This document shows, piece by piece, positions 32,589 through 43,769 of a stretch of 64,000 nucleotides of DNA. The stretch spans positions 38,086,614 through 38,150,613 of the forward strand of contig CAKAKS010000072.1 in assembly GCA_916700875.1 (NCBI GenBank). Direction: 5' to 3'. A model generated the notes under the pieces. It searched no databases, had not been told where the DNA came from, and worked only from the letters and a program-made list of their open reading frames with translations. The position numbers and the translations under genes are program-made. Source of the stretch: Sebastes aleutianus (taxonomy: Eukaryota; Chordata; Actinopteri; Perciformes; Sebastidae). How positions within the stretch are numbered: the first letter of the stretch is position 1; the number at the start of each line of letters is the position of its first letter.

Positions 32589-33239
32589 AGTGGTGGAAAG
32601 TACATTTACTTGAGTATTGTCTTACTGTTTACAAATTATATTGTTTTTATATTTAGTTTTTTACTATAAATATACTGTCTACATTTTATATGTATTTATA
32701 TCTGTACATAGTTATTAAATGTTTATGTTTTAGCTCTGTCCAGTACTTACTTCAGTAGCACAGTGTAGAAGAGGTAGGCCTACTTCACGTTTACTTGAGT
32801 ATTTTCATTTTATACTGTACTTCCACACCACTAAATTTCAGAGGCAAAAATATTGTACTTTTAACTTTATTTGACACTTGCAGATACTGACTTTTGCAAT
32901 AAATAATGTACTTGCAAAAGATATGAAAAGCTTAGAAATGATGATGCTGTTGTTTACTATTAAACTACCAAAGTGTCTAAGATTGGCTGCACATTAACAC
33001 CTTACATTATGTAAAAAAAAATCCAATCCTACAGCATATCATTAATAAAATAACACTGTGTTTCTGCATAATGTGTGTTCTTTTACATTTGAAACTTTAA
33101 GCACATTTAGCTATTTCTGTACTTTTACTTAAGTCACATTTTGAATGAAGGTTTTTTTTGTAATGGAGTATTTTTAGACTATACTTTACTATTACTAATA
33201 CTATACTGAAGTAAATAATCTCAAAACTGCTTCTGCCAC
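32589..33239. repeat. Dispersed fish repeat with imperfect terminal inverted repeats
   Basis: It begins AGTGGTGGAAAGTACATTTACTTG and ends in an inverted, diverged form (CTTCTGCCACT). The many TACTTGAGTA-like blocks are recognisable from a repeat common in fish genomes. The class is not certain; no ORF is seen. Confidence 0.45.
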
Positions 33240-34529
33240 TGGCAGATATAGGCTGATATTAGTTTTACTCTCCATTAAATGAAATTAGTCAGGAGTTAAA
33301 GTACATCTGATATGATATGTGATGTATTTTATTTATTTATTTGTAGTTTTTGCCTTTATTTGATAATTGACATTTGAGGAGTCACAAGACACAAAAAAAA
33401 CTGTCGAAAATGCAACTGTGCAAACATCCCAGATCCCAGTTAGATAAACACAAGAAGGGGAAGTGGCTGGGTCAGCCACGCAATGGGACGTTGCAACCAG
33501 CTCATCCCCCTAAACTCAAAAAGTAGTTAACTTAAAAAAAGAGAAAAACAGGAAAAACTAAACTACCAGGGATCTCCAGCCCAAAAACAAAGTAACAAAC
33601 TAAACAATAATAGTAAAAAAACGAATATCTAATATCTCTAACTGTTGTTTTGACTAGTCAGAATGACATTATAGATATCGTGAATAAGAATTCTGACTAG
33701 TCACAATATAATTATGACTAGTCAAAATGCAATCGTGGATATCTCTAATGTTAATAGTCAAGTTTAGCTATTAAATGTTAAAACGGTTTGCCATAAACAC
33801 TGATCCATAGAAACATCTGGCTGCATCTCTCAGGAAACAACATGCAACAAGGCCATCAGGAAGCCACTCATTATTTTATTTTCATTATGTAAAGCCTTTT
33901 TAATGACCCTGTTCTTTGTGTAAAATGTGTTGTAGAAATATACGTATCTTGTCTTGCAGTAGTTCTTGGAGATTAGGACAATTACTGTTATTAGAGCTGA
34001 AAAGATGAGTTAATTAATCAATAAGTCGATGGGCATAAAATTAATCAGCAACTCTTTTGATGACCAATTCATTATTTGAATAATTTTTTAATCAAAAGAG
34101 CAAAAACCTTCAACTTCTCCAGTGTAAGAAGTTGCTGCTTTATTCATTTTCATTGTGAACAGAATATCTTTGGGGGGTTTTTACTGGTGATTGAACAAAA
34201 AAAGACATTTGAAGATGTCACCTTGCACTCGAAGAAATTGTAAAGGACATTATTCACTGTTTCTGATGTTTGATGGACCAAATGATTCATCACTTAATTG
34301 AGAAAATAATCATGCAGATTAATTAATGATAAGTGTCTGTGTGTACATTGAGAACCAAAAGAAATCACAGTCAAATTTCTTGTGAGCATAGGCTACACAT
34401 ACTCGGTCAATAAAGCTGATTCTGATAGTGACAATAACCTTTGGTTGCAACACTAACTGCTATGATGATCATTAATGTAGTACTGGCTTTTGATGTGGCA
34501 TTTCATCAGTGTGGAAGACCAAACTGCTT

Positions 34530-35176
34530 AGGAAAGCGTTTTATTTTGAAAATGGAGTCTTCTTCTCTAAATTGAGTCAGATGTGTTTCCCTCTTGTGGT
34601 CACCAGAGATGAGACTAACAGCTCAGATCAGAGGGAGGAGTTTCAACTTCCTCGTCTAATTTAGCAACAACTGTAGGAAGAAAATACAAGAATTACATAA
34701 AAAAGTTAAACATTACAGGATAAACAGTTAGCTGAACTGTGGACTGACTGTAGGATTGTTGCAGAGCTGTAGAAAACTGTAAAGGATTGTTGTTTTTTGC
34801 TGACCCTAGATATACTCTTGTATGTGGGATTTACCTCTTTTTGTTGTGGTGGCTGCAATAAACCCACACAGCATGAAAAAAGAAGATAAAAGAAGTAAAA
34901 GGTCTCCCTAAAGATTAAACTTATCTTGTGCCAAATATCAGTAACTATACTGAAGGTATTCTGTCTAACCCTGAAAGAGGAAACAACCTCACAAACAGAG
35001 CTGCTGTAAGAGGTGGAGCAACACTGGAAGGAGGAGAGCTTCAACGTCACATTACAGAAATGAAATTGCATGTTTGTCAGAGAGCTGCAGTCGAGACAAG
35101 TCTCTGTGTTTCTGTCTAAAGAAATATAAAACTGAGTTCATCAGGTCTTTTTCAACAACAACAGACTCAAATACTG
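34530..35176 (+). promoter_or_regulatory. Divergent promoter region and leader exon, copy 7
   Basis: From 34530 to about 34900 this promoter differs from the others far more than they differ among themselves, although it aligns along its length. It is a long form (34847-34976) with an extra ATAAACCCACACAGCATG. The CTCF-like site here is GTCACCAGAGATG (34600). From about 34980 the leader returns to the array consensus. The upstream ORF is at 35060-35119; the donor follows 35176. Confidence 0.65.
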
Positions 35177-35437
35177 GTGAGTGCAGCTGATAATATTTAC
35201 TGTGTTTCAACAACCAGCATTAACACAAAACTTACAGCTCTAATCAAACAGGAAGTTACACCCTTTTCATTTCATGACACTTGTCAAATAAATGAAAACT
35301 AAACCCACCTAAATACCTATAAATTCAAAAATGATGTTTCTCAATATTGCAGTAATCATACTTTGATATTTGTTTTATACAAATGATTGATACATGTGAA
35401 ACAAAACATTTTGTAATACTTTCACTTTTGTTCTCAG
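35177..35437 (+). other. Short 261-bp intron, lacking the hAT-like element
   Basis: It has the same length as the intron at 9671 and the same TTTCATGACACTTGTC at the site occupied elsewhere by the transposon (35270-35286). It ends in TTCTCAG. Confidence 0.7.
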
Positions 35438-35446
35438 TGTGTAGAC

Positions 35447-37090
35447 ATGGCTGCTGCCAGCAATCTGCTATCTGAAGATCAGTTTCTGTGCTCCATCTGT
35501 CTGGATGTGTTCACTGATCCAGTCAGTACACCATGTGGACACAACTTCTGCAAAAACTGTATCACTGAACACTGGAATACTAGTGACAGGTGCCAGTGTC
35601 CCATGTGTAAAGAGGATTTTGCCATAAGACCTTATTTAAAGGTCAACACCTTCATCTCTGAGATGGTTGTTCAGTTCAGACAGTCAGCTCAACAGAAAAC
35701 CACCAGCAGCAGCTCACAGAAACGATGTGCCAAACCAGGAGAAGTTCCCTGTGACTTCTGCACTGGAACCAAACTGAAGGCCCTGAAGTCCTGCCTGGTG
35801 TGTCTGGCCTCCTACTGTGAGACTCACCTGGAGCCTCATCTGACAATGTCAGGCCTGAAAAGACATCAGCTGATCGACCCTGTGGAGAACCTGGAAGACA
35901 GGATGTGTACGAAGCACGATAAACCTCTGGAGCTGTTCTGTAAGACCGACCAGACATGTATCTGCATGCTCTGTCATGTTTTTGACCACAAGATGCATGA
36001 GTTTGTTCCTCTGAAAGAAGAATATGAAGGAAAGAAGGCCGAGCTGGGGAAGACAGAGGTTCAAATCCAGCAGATGATCCAGAAGAGACAACTGAAGATT
36101 CAGGAGATCAAACACTCAGTTGACCTCAGTGAGGAAGATGCAGACAGAGAGATAGCAGAAGGTGTTCAGGTCTTCACTGCTCTGAAGGAGTCTGTTGAGA
36201 GAGGCCAGGCCAATCTCATCGACACGATCAAAGAGAAGCAGAAAACAACAGAAAAACAGGCCGAAGCTTTCATCAAAGAGCTGGAACAGGAAATTTCTGA
36301 GCTGACGAAGAGAAGGACTGAAGTGAAGCAGCTCTCACGCTCTGAAGACCAACTCCATCTTCTCCAGAGTGTCCAGTCCCTGAAAGCTGCTCCACCCACC
36401 AAGGACTGGACAGAGGTCAGCGCCCGTCCATCAACATATGAGGGGACTGTGAGGAGAGCTGTGGCTCAGCTGGAGGAGACACTCAGTAAAGAGATGAAGA
36501 AGCTGCTTGAAGATGAGCTGAAGAGGGTCCAGCAATATGCAGTGGATGTGACTCTTGATCCTGATACAGCTCATCCTGAACTCATCCTGTCTGATGATGG
36601 GAAACAAGTGAATCATGGTGATGTGTGGAAGAATCTCCCAAACAACCCAGAGAGATTTTCCTATTATGTTTGTGTTTTGGGAAAGCAGAGTTTCTCTTCA
36701 GGCAGATTTTACTTTGAGGTTCAAGTTAAAGAAAAGATTAAATGGACTTTAGGAGTGGCCAGAGAGTCGATCAACAGGAAGGGAGACCTCACACTGAGAC
36801 CTGAGGATGGTTACTGGACTATATGTTTGAGAAATGGAAATGAGTACAAAGCTGCTACTAGCCCTCGAGTCAGTCTCTCTCTGAAGTCTCAGCCTCAGAA
36901 GGTGGGGGTGTTTGTGGATTATGAGGAGGGTCTGGTCTCCTTTTCTGACGTAGATGCTGCAGCTCTTATCTACTCCTTTACTGGCTGCTGCTTCACTGAG
37001 AAACTCTTCCCACACTTTCATCCCTGTAATAATGATGGTGGTAAAAACTCTGCCCCTCTGATCATCTCTCCTGTCAATCAAGCTGAGTAG
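35447..37090 (+). CDS. TRIM E3 ubiquitin ligase, btr type, copy 7
   Basis: This protein of 547 aa has all zinc ligands; exon 2 starts at 35438. It begins NLLSEDQ with PVSTPCG as in copy 2. RPYLKVN and QKRCAKPGEV are shared with copy 3, and MSGLKRHQ and CICMLCHV with copy 2. The coiled coil has TEVQIQQ, RQLKIQ and TEVKQLS. The SPRY has KEKIKWTLGV, DLTLRPEDG, TICLRNGNEYKAATSPRV, FSDVDAA where other copies have FYDVDAA, and FHPCNNDGG. The short intron and divergent promoter set this unit apart. It may be the least disturbed copy or the edge of a second sub-array. Confidence 0.95.
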   Translation: MAAASNLLSEDQFLCSICLDVFTDPVSTPCGHNFCKNCITEHWNTSDRCQCPMCKEDFAIRPYLKVNTFISEMVVQFRQSAQQKTTSSSSQKRCAKPGEVPCDFCTGTKLKALKSCLVCLASYCETHLEPHLTMSGLKRHQLIDPVENLEDRMCTKHDKPLELFCKTDQTCICMLCHVFDHKMHEFVPLKEEYEGKKAELGKTEVQIQQMIQKRQLKIQEIKHSVDLSEEDADREIAEGVQVFTALKESVERGQANLIDTIKEKQKTTEKQAEAFIKELEQEISELTKRRTEVKQLSRSEDQLHLLQSVQSLKAAPPTKDWTEVSARPSTYEGTVRRAVAQLEETLSKEMKKLLEDELKRVQQYAVDVTLDPDTAHPELILSDDGKQVNHGDVWKNLPNNPERFSYYVCVLGKQSFSSGRFYFEVQVKEKIKWTLGVARESINRKGDLTLRPEDGYWTICLRNGNEYKAATSPRVSLSLKSQPQKVGVFVDYEEGLVSFSDVDAAALIYSFTGCCFTEKLFPHFHPCNNDGGKNSAPLIISPVNQAE

Positions 37091-38007
37091 ACTGATGATA
37101 TTTAAATGAAAAGGTTCACTGTCATATAACAGAACAAATATACATATTCAGTGGAAATATACAATGTAAACCTGTTGTCTTCAGAATTAATCTTCAGGGC
37201 TGTTTTTCTGACACCATGAAAAGTTGACTTTTTAGAGATACGTGGTTCTCACAGGACAGCAACGCTACAAACATATGATGATCTCATAGACCATGATGCA
37301 TTGCTGTAGATTAAACTAGCCAACAGTATATAAAGGAGTTAAAATGAACACAACCTTAAACATCTACAGCCGTAAAATGCAACATACCCATTAATGCAGC
37401 AGTAATATTAATCCAGAAACATCAGATATAATAATAAAACACTGACAGGGAACATTTTACTGCACAATCAACACTTTTACTTTTCATACGTTAAGTACAT
37501 TTTTCTAATAAAGACAACCACTCAGCTTCAAAAAGTTACTCTTGTGTACTCTTTCTGTGAGCAATTAAGAGCTGAGTAAATTAGCTAATTAATTTATCAA
37601 TCAACAGAAAAATGAATCCGCAAATATTTATCAATTATTTTGTAATTTTACAAATTCCAGCCTCTCAAATGTGAATATTTGCAGGTTTCTGGGTCTTCTA
37701 TCATATTAAACCAAATATCTTTGGATTATTATAAATCATAATGGGCAATTGTGACTTTTTTTCTGATATTTTATGCACCAAGAGATTAATCAATAATGAA
37801 AATAATTGTTAGTTGCAGCATTAGAGCTTTAATTCTGTTTTATAGGCCTACATCTTTTCAGCTGTTGTTGGGTTTTGAACATTTAATTAGTATTAAGTGA
37901 ATGATTGTCAGTATTTTTACTAGTTATTCAGTCATCTGGTTATTGAGTTTTAATGTCTAATATGCATTTATGTTGTTATTCATTTAATCAGTCATCACTG
38001 CAATAAA
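37091..38007 (+). terminator. 3' UTR and polyadenylation signal, copy 7
   Basis: AATAAA is at 38002-38007, followed by a T/GT-rich stretch. The dispersed-repeat relic lies at about 37560-37845. No insertion is present. Confidence 0.75.
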
Positions 38008-38029
38008 ATCCTGTGCAGAAGAAGAAACT

Positions 38030-38623
38030 TTTTGTTTGAGTGTTTTATTTTGAAACTGGAGTCTTGTCCACAAAGTCACAAAGGTTTTCACAGGTTGGAT
38101 GTGTTTCTCAACTGTGGCCACTAGATGTGAGCATGACAACACACATCAGAGGGAGGAGAGTTTGTTAAAGGCATGCACAGAATGCACACACCACTCAACT
38201 TCCTGGTCTGATTCAACAACAACTAATAGGAACGAAGCAAATACAAGAATTACATGAGAAGGTTAGAACATTACAGGACAAACAGTGAGCTGAGATCTGG
38301 ACAGACAGTATGACTGTTGCAGAGCTGTAGAGGACTGTAAAGTGGCTGCTGGTTTCTGCTGACCCTAAGATGTATTCTTACATGTGGGATTGACTTTTAT
38401 TTTGTGAAAACTGTCCTGGTGGAGGAAACACATCCTCACAAACAGAGCTGCTGTAAGAGGTGGAGCAACACTGAAAGGAGGAGAGCTCCAACGTCACATT
38501 ACAGAAATGAAACTGCATGTTTGTCAGAGAGCTGCAGTCGAGACAAGTCCCTGTGTTTCTGTCTAAAGAAATATTAAACTGAGTTCATCAGGTCTTTCTC
38601 AACAACAACAGACTCAAATACTG
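38030..38623 (+). promoter_or_regulatory. Promoter region and leader exon, copy 8
   Basis: This is the short form, with the leader block from 38422 to the donor at 38624. The upstream ORF at 38507-38566 has one replacement (Leu to Pro near its end). Confidence 0.65.
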
Positions 38624-38710
38624 GTGAGTGCAGCTGATAATATTTACTGTGTTTCAAAACTTACAGCTCTAATCAAACAGGAAGTTACACTCTTTTCATT
38701 TAATATTGAC

Positions 38711-40750
38711 CAGTGTTGGTACTCTCTTATTCACATGTTGTGTGTATCTGCCGGTATCAGCAATCTCTTGCGACTTATTCCTATTTAGTCATTATTTCTT
38801 TAAGCATGTTAAACTGTGTCAGTCATAATCAGCTATGATTTTATTGCTATATATACTTGGGCTATATGCATCTTCTATAGTAGGCCTATAATACTCAAAT
38901 AATATTCACACTGGAACATTATAGGGTTAAGGTGGTGTGTTTGTATATAGTGTTATTACTTAAAGTGCTTTCCTGTGTTATTTGTAGCCTTCAGCATCTC
39001 TCTATAATATATTATAGGATGTCTATAGGCTGGAATCAACAGCAGCCAGACAGACAGGCAGGTATACATGCAGGGCTGAGGTGTGTGAGCTCTTCATTCA
39101 GGTTTTAGGAGCAGAGTCCCAGTCAGGATGCTCCTACATATTATACAGAGACACATTATGAATTTATACAGTGAATAAAAGATACTAGGAGATATTGGGT
39201 TTGGGGGTCCTCCCCTGAGAAAATTAGAAGGATTTCGACTTAAAACTACACATTTTGCATGATTGTGGACCATTATTATTACTAATTAAATTATTATATT
39301 TATTATTTATCACAGCCTTCGTCTGAACATTTAATTCTTCTGGAAATTTTTGTCCTGTAAAATCGTACTCTATAAATCAGAAAACTTTTAAATACTCTTT
39401 CATCAATTATAGTTGTTCACAAAAAAAAAGTTATGACGAACAGTTTATTAATTATTTTACAAAAAGGATATGAACATTGTATTGATAAATTACAGCACCC
39501 TCGTTCTCACCAGATATTATTGTTAGCCTAGCCACCATAACCAGTCTGACTGTTCACTGACTGCGCTGTGTGTGTTGATGTGTGTGGAGCTCCGACAAGG
39601 CCTATTAAAGGAGGCTTGGTCATTGGCGGACATGGCTCTTGGGTTATGACACATGCGCTGTGTAACTGAAGCTGTGCATTGCGATTGACGTTGCGATTGG
39701 TTCAATTTCGGCGAGGGCAGACCTGATTTTTCTGCCCAAAGATATGACGCGTACTCAGCCTCCTTCCATAGGCCTTGAACAGCTGCAGGAAGAGGCTGCA
39801 GCTTTAGCCCTGGAGACCATAAGAACATAGTACCTATTATGCCCTGATATCGCAATTCAGTTTTTTGTCTCAACGATGCATATCGTCACATTTTTATATC
39901 ATGATATTTTGTGGCACAATATTTCGTCACACCCCTATTAATAATAGAACCTGATTTCACACTACATAAAACTCCACATTGCAGAACATTAACATATGGC
40001 ATATCATTTATTATTCCACATAAATACTTTGAAACGTTAACTGGTTATCATTGTGGCATAAGCCCTTTCTACCGGTATAGATATGATAGACGTCTGTGTA
40101 TTTTCAAACTATAATCTATCTTTTAAGACTAAGATAGAGGATATACCTCAATGTTTATACCAGTCATATTTATGTGGTTACAAAACGGCACATGCTGCTG
40201 CAGGGAGTTAAATGCTGTGAACTAATAAATGTAGATCCCCCTTCCTGGCAGACAGGCTGTATACCTGCCTCTGCAGACTCAAGCCAATATTGCAATTTAC
40301 AGTAAAACTATCAGGTGTGTACATAAAAACACACAATGTCATTTCAGACTGAATAATAATTAATATGCCGTATGTATGCCTAGTTAATGTTCTGCAGCGT
40401 GGAGTTTTATTAATGTGTGACTGATTTTATCATTAAACTTGCCAAAAATAATACAGCGGGGTCAAATGCGCTTCTGATGTGAACAGCCAGGCTTCAGCTC
40501 GCTTGGCGATTAATAACGCCGGCTTCCGTTCCCTATACGTGAACCCATGCAGCGCAACTACGCTGGCGCTGCACCGTTATGAATCTCCATTTTGAATCTC
40601 CCAGAGAACCTGATGTGGAGAGGGCAGAGGAGAGGACAGGCAGCTTGTGAGAAGCTCCAGTACGCATGAAAAAGTCACAGTACGCTAAGGAGTAAAATGT
40701 AGAAGTGCCGGTACGGTGTACTGCTGCGTACCGGCCCACTTCGAGCACTG
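38711..40750. mobile_element. Intronic hAT-like element, copy 8
   Basis: The left end has the CAGTGTTGGTAC deletion. The right end CGAGCACTG is followed by ATAATGAC. The fold-back is at 39938-40436. The intron is 38624-40915. Confidence 0.7.
39938..40436. repeat. Intronic fold-back element, copy 8
   Basis: Both outer arms are present in 499 bp. The inner hairpin has decayed (GTCTGTGTATT against ATACCTCA). TTAA is at both ends. Confidence 0.7.
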
Positions 40751-40924
40751 ATAATGACACTTGTCAGATGGACATCTCAGTTAAATGAAACATACCTATA
40801 AATTCAAAATAATGTTTCTCACTATTGCAGTAATCATACTTTGATATTTGTTTCATACAAATGATTAATACATGTGAAACAAAACATTTTATAATACTTT
40901 CACTTTTGTTCTCAGTGTGTAGAC

Positions 40925-42568
40925 ATGGCTGCTGCCAGCAATCTGCAATCTGAAGATCAGTTTCTGTGCTCCATCTGTCTGGATGTGTTCACTGATCCAG
41001 TCACTATACCATGTGGACACAACTTCTGCAAAAACTGCATCAATAAACACTGGAATAGTAGTGACAGGTGCCTGTGTCCCATGTGTAAAGAGGCTTTTAC
41101 CACAAGACCTGATTTGAGGGTGAACACCTTCATCTCTGAAATGGTTGTTCAATTCAGACAGTCAGCTCAACAGAAAACCAGCAGCAGCAGCTCACAGAAA
41201 CGATGTGCCAAACCAGGAGAAGTTCCCTGTGACGTCTGCACAGGAACCAAACTGAAGGCCTTGAAGTCCTGCCTGGTGTGTCTGGCCTCCTACTGTGAGA
41301 CTCACCTGGAGCCTCATCTGACAGCTTCACGTCTGAAAAAACATCAACTGATCGACCCTGTGGAGAACCTGGAAGACAGGATGTGTACGAAGCACGATAA
41401 ACCTCTGGAGCTGTTCTGTAAGACCGACCAGACATGTATCTGCATGCTCTGCCTTGTTTTAGACCACAAGACACATGAGTTTGTTCCTCTGAAAGAAGAA
41501 TATGAAGGAAAGAAGGCAGAGCTGGGGAAGACAGAGGCTGAAATCCAGCAGATGATCCAGAAGAGACGACTGAAGATTCAGGAGATCAAACACTCAGTTG
41601 ACCTCAGTGAGGAATATGCAGACAGAGAGATAGCAGAAGGTGTTCAGGTCTTCACTGCTCTGAAGGAGTCTGTTGAGAGAGGCCAGGCCAATCTCATCGA
41701 CACGATCAAAGAGAAGCAGAAAACAACAGAAAAACAGGCCGAAGCTTTCATCCAAGAGCTGGAACAGGAAATCTCTGAGCTGACGAAGAGATGGACTGAG
41801 ATCGAGCAGCTCTCACGCTCTGAAGACCAACTCCATCTTCTCCAGGGTGTCCAGTCCCTGAAAGCTGCTCCACCCACCAAGGACTGGACAGAGGTCAGCG
41901 TCCGTCCATCATATGAGAGGACTGTGAGGAGAGCTGTGGCTCAGCTGGAGGAGACACTCAGTAAAGAGATGAAGAAGCTGCTTGCTGAGTCAGAGCTGAA
42001 GAGGGTCCCGCAGTATGCAGTGGATGTGACTCTTGATCCTGATACAGCACATCCCCGTCTCTTCTTGTCTGATGATGGGAAACAAGCGAATGGTAGTGAT
42101 GTGGAGATGAATCTCCCAGACAACCCAGAGAGATTTTCTGATTGTTTATGTGTTATAGGAAAGCAGAGTTTCTCTTCAGGCAGATTTTACTTTGAGGTTC
42201 AAGTTATAGGAAAGACTGAATGGGACTTTGGAGTGACCAGAGAGTCGATCAACAGGAAGGGACGCATCAGACTGAACCCTCAGAATGGTAACTGGACTAT
42301 ATGTTTGAGAAATGGAAATGAGTACAAAGCTCTTGATGTTCCTCCAGTCAGTCTCTCTCTGAAGTCTCGGCCCCAGAAGGTGGGGGTGTATGTGAATTAT
42401 GAGGAAGGTCTGGTCTCCTTTTATGACGTAGATGCTGCAGCTCTTATCTACTCCTTTACTGGCTGCTGCTTCACTGAGAAACTCTTCCCATACTTCGGTC
42501 CCTGTAATAATAAAGGTGATAATAACTCTGCCCCTCTGATCATCTCTCCTGTCAGTCAAGCTGAGTAG
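40925..42568 (+). CDS. TRIM E3 ubiquitin ligase, btr type, copy 8
   Basis: This protein of 547 aa has its zinc ligands complete. Exon 2 starts at 40916. The RING has CINKHWNSSDRCLCPMC; the linker has QKRCAKP. The coiled coil shows EEYADREIAE, QELEQEI and LLQGVQSL; before PRY it has LLAESELKRVPQ. PRY and SPRY are unusual: HPRLFLSDDGKQANGSDVEMN, VIGKTEWDFGVTRES, RIRLNPQNGNW, VGVYVNYEEG (Asp to Asn) and FGPCNNKGDNNSAP, ending ISPVSQAE. A solo LTR sits directly after the stop codon. The frame is open throughout, so the many substitutions are not simple decay. Confidence 0.94.
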   Translation: MAAASNLQSEDQFLCSICLDVFTDPVTIPCGHNFCKNCINKHWNSSDRCLCPMCKEAFTTRPDLRVNTFISEMVVQFRQSAQQKTSSSSSQKRCAKPGEVPCDVCTGTKLKALKSCLVCLASYCETHLEPHLTASRLKKHQLIDPVENLEDRMCTKHDKPLELFCKTDQTCICMLCLVLDHKTHEFVPLKEEYEGKKAELGKTEAEIQQMIQKRRLKIQEIKHSVDLSEEYADREIAEGVQVFTALKESVERGQANLIDTIKEKQKTTEKQAEAFIQELEQEISELTKRWTEIEQLSRSEDQLHLLQGVQSLKAAPPTKDWTEVSVRPSYERTVRRAVAQLEETLSKEMKKLLAESELKRVPQYAVDVTLDPDTAHPRLFLSDDGKQANGSDVEMNLPDNPERFSDCLCVIGKQSFSSGRFYFEVQVIGKTEWDFGVTRESINRKGRIRLNPQNGNWTICLRNGNEYKALDVPPVSLSLKSRPQKVGVYVNYEEGLVSFYDVDAAALIYSFTGCCFTEKLFPYFGPCNNKGDNNSAPLIISPVSQAE

Positions 42569-42994
42569 TGTAATGGCAATTTTCATATCTGCAGTTAACA
42601 CTGTACCTTTAGATAATCTCAGGGCCTCACATGTTCAACTTTGTCACCATAAGACAGTGACCCGACGGTTTTGCCTTCTGTGACTATAAACAACAGATTG
42701 CTGAAATACTTGTTATGTCTTGTGATGCTCTGTTGTCTGCTGTGTGCTGACGCATTGATACACTTTCTATCCTTCTCTTCTTTGCACTTATCTATGTGTT
42801 ATGCTTTAGTATTTATAAATAATAACTACTCTTTGTAATCGGGGCTCACTTGCCACAGTCCACAACAGGTGGCTGTGCTCGTGAGTCCATCTGCAGATGC
42901 TTTAGTTATTAATGTATGCTTTTTTTATTAAATTCACTGAAAGACAAGTTGGTACCTTGGTTTGTGTCTTGTTTTAACAGAAACTGCCACCACA
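42569..42994. mobile_element. Solo LTR inserted at the stop codon of copy 8
   Basis: This 426-bp sequence begins TGTAATGGCA and ends TGCCACCACA, flanked by GTAG at 42565-42568 and 42995-42998. The normal unit sequence (GAGTAGACTGATG) is split exactly there. The left GTAG supplies the last G of the Glu codon and the TAG stop. No internal retroelement genes are present. The CCACCACA end resembles that of the LTR at 25332. Confidence 0.72.
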
Positions 42995-43752
42995 GTAGAC
43001 TGATGATATTTAAATGAAAAGGTTCACTGTCATATAACAGAACAAATATACATATTCAGTGGCAATATACAATGTAAACCTGTTGTCTTCAGAATTAATC
43101 TTCAGGGCTGTTTTTCTGACACCATGAAAAGTCTACTTTTTAGAGATACGTGGTTCTCACAGGACAGCGACGCTACAAACATATGATGATCTTATAGACT
43201 ATGATGCATTGCTGTAGATTAAACTAGCTGACAGTATATAAAAGAGTTAAAATGAGCACAATTAGCACAATAGCAATAAACAGCTGAATAAATTATCTAA
43301 TTAATTTATCACTCAACAGAAAAAATAATCTGCAAATATTTATAAATTAATTGTTTATGTAATTCTTTTAAAGCAAACATGTCAGAAATTCAGAGATTCC
43401 AGCCTCTTAAATGTGAATATTTGCTGGTTTCTGGGTCTTCTATCATATTAAACCAAATATCTTTGTATTATAATAAATCATAATGGGCATTTGTGACTTT
43501 TTTGTGATATTTTATGCACCAAGAGATTAATCAATAATGAAAATAATTGTTAGTTGCAGCATTAGAGCTTTAATTCTGTTTTATAGGCCTACATCTTTTC
43601 AGCTGTTGTTGGGTTTTGAACATTTAATTAGCATTAAGTGAATGATTAATCGTCAGGAATTTTACTAGTTATTCAGTCATCCGGTAATTGAGTTTTAATG
43701 TTTAATATGCATTTATGTTGTTATTAATTTAATCAGTCATCACTGCAATAAA
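42995..43752 (+). terminator. Displaced 3' UTR and polyadenylation signal, copy 8
   Basis: The ordinary 3' UTR resumes after the LTR and ends at AATAAA 43747-43752. About 200 bp of the usual sequence are missing near 43270. The transcript may instead end inside the LTR. Confidence 0.65.
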
Positions 43753-43769
43753 ATCCTGTGCAGAAGAAG

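Larger units (their letters stand above)
32251..34529. other. Foreign repeat-rich block interrupting the array
   Basis: None of this 2.3 kb matches the repeating unit; the unit pattern resumes near 34530. It holds a LINE-like tail with microsatellites, a TIR-bearing dispersed repeat, three TGACTAGTCA palindromes (33651, 33694, 33715), and at about 33995-34330 a degraded copy of the same AT-rich dispersed repeat that lies in the 3' UTRs. I see no credible gene. Confidence 0.65.
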
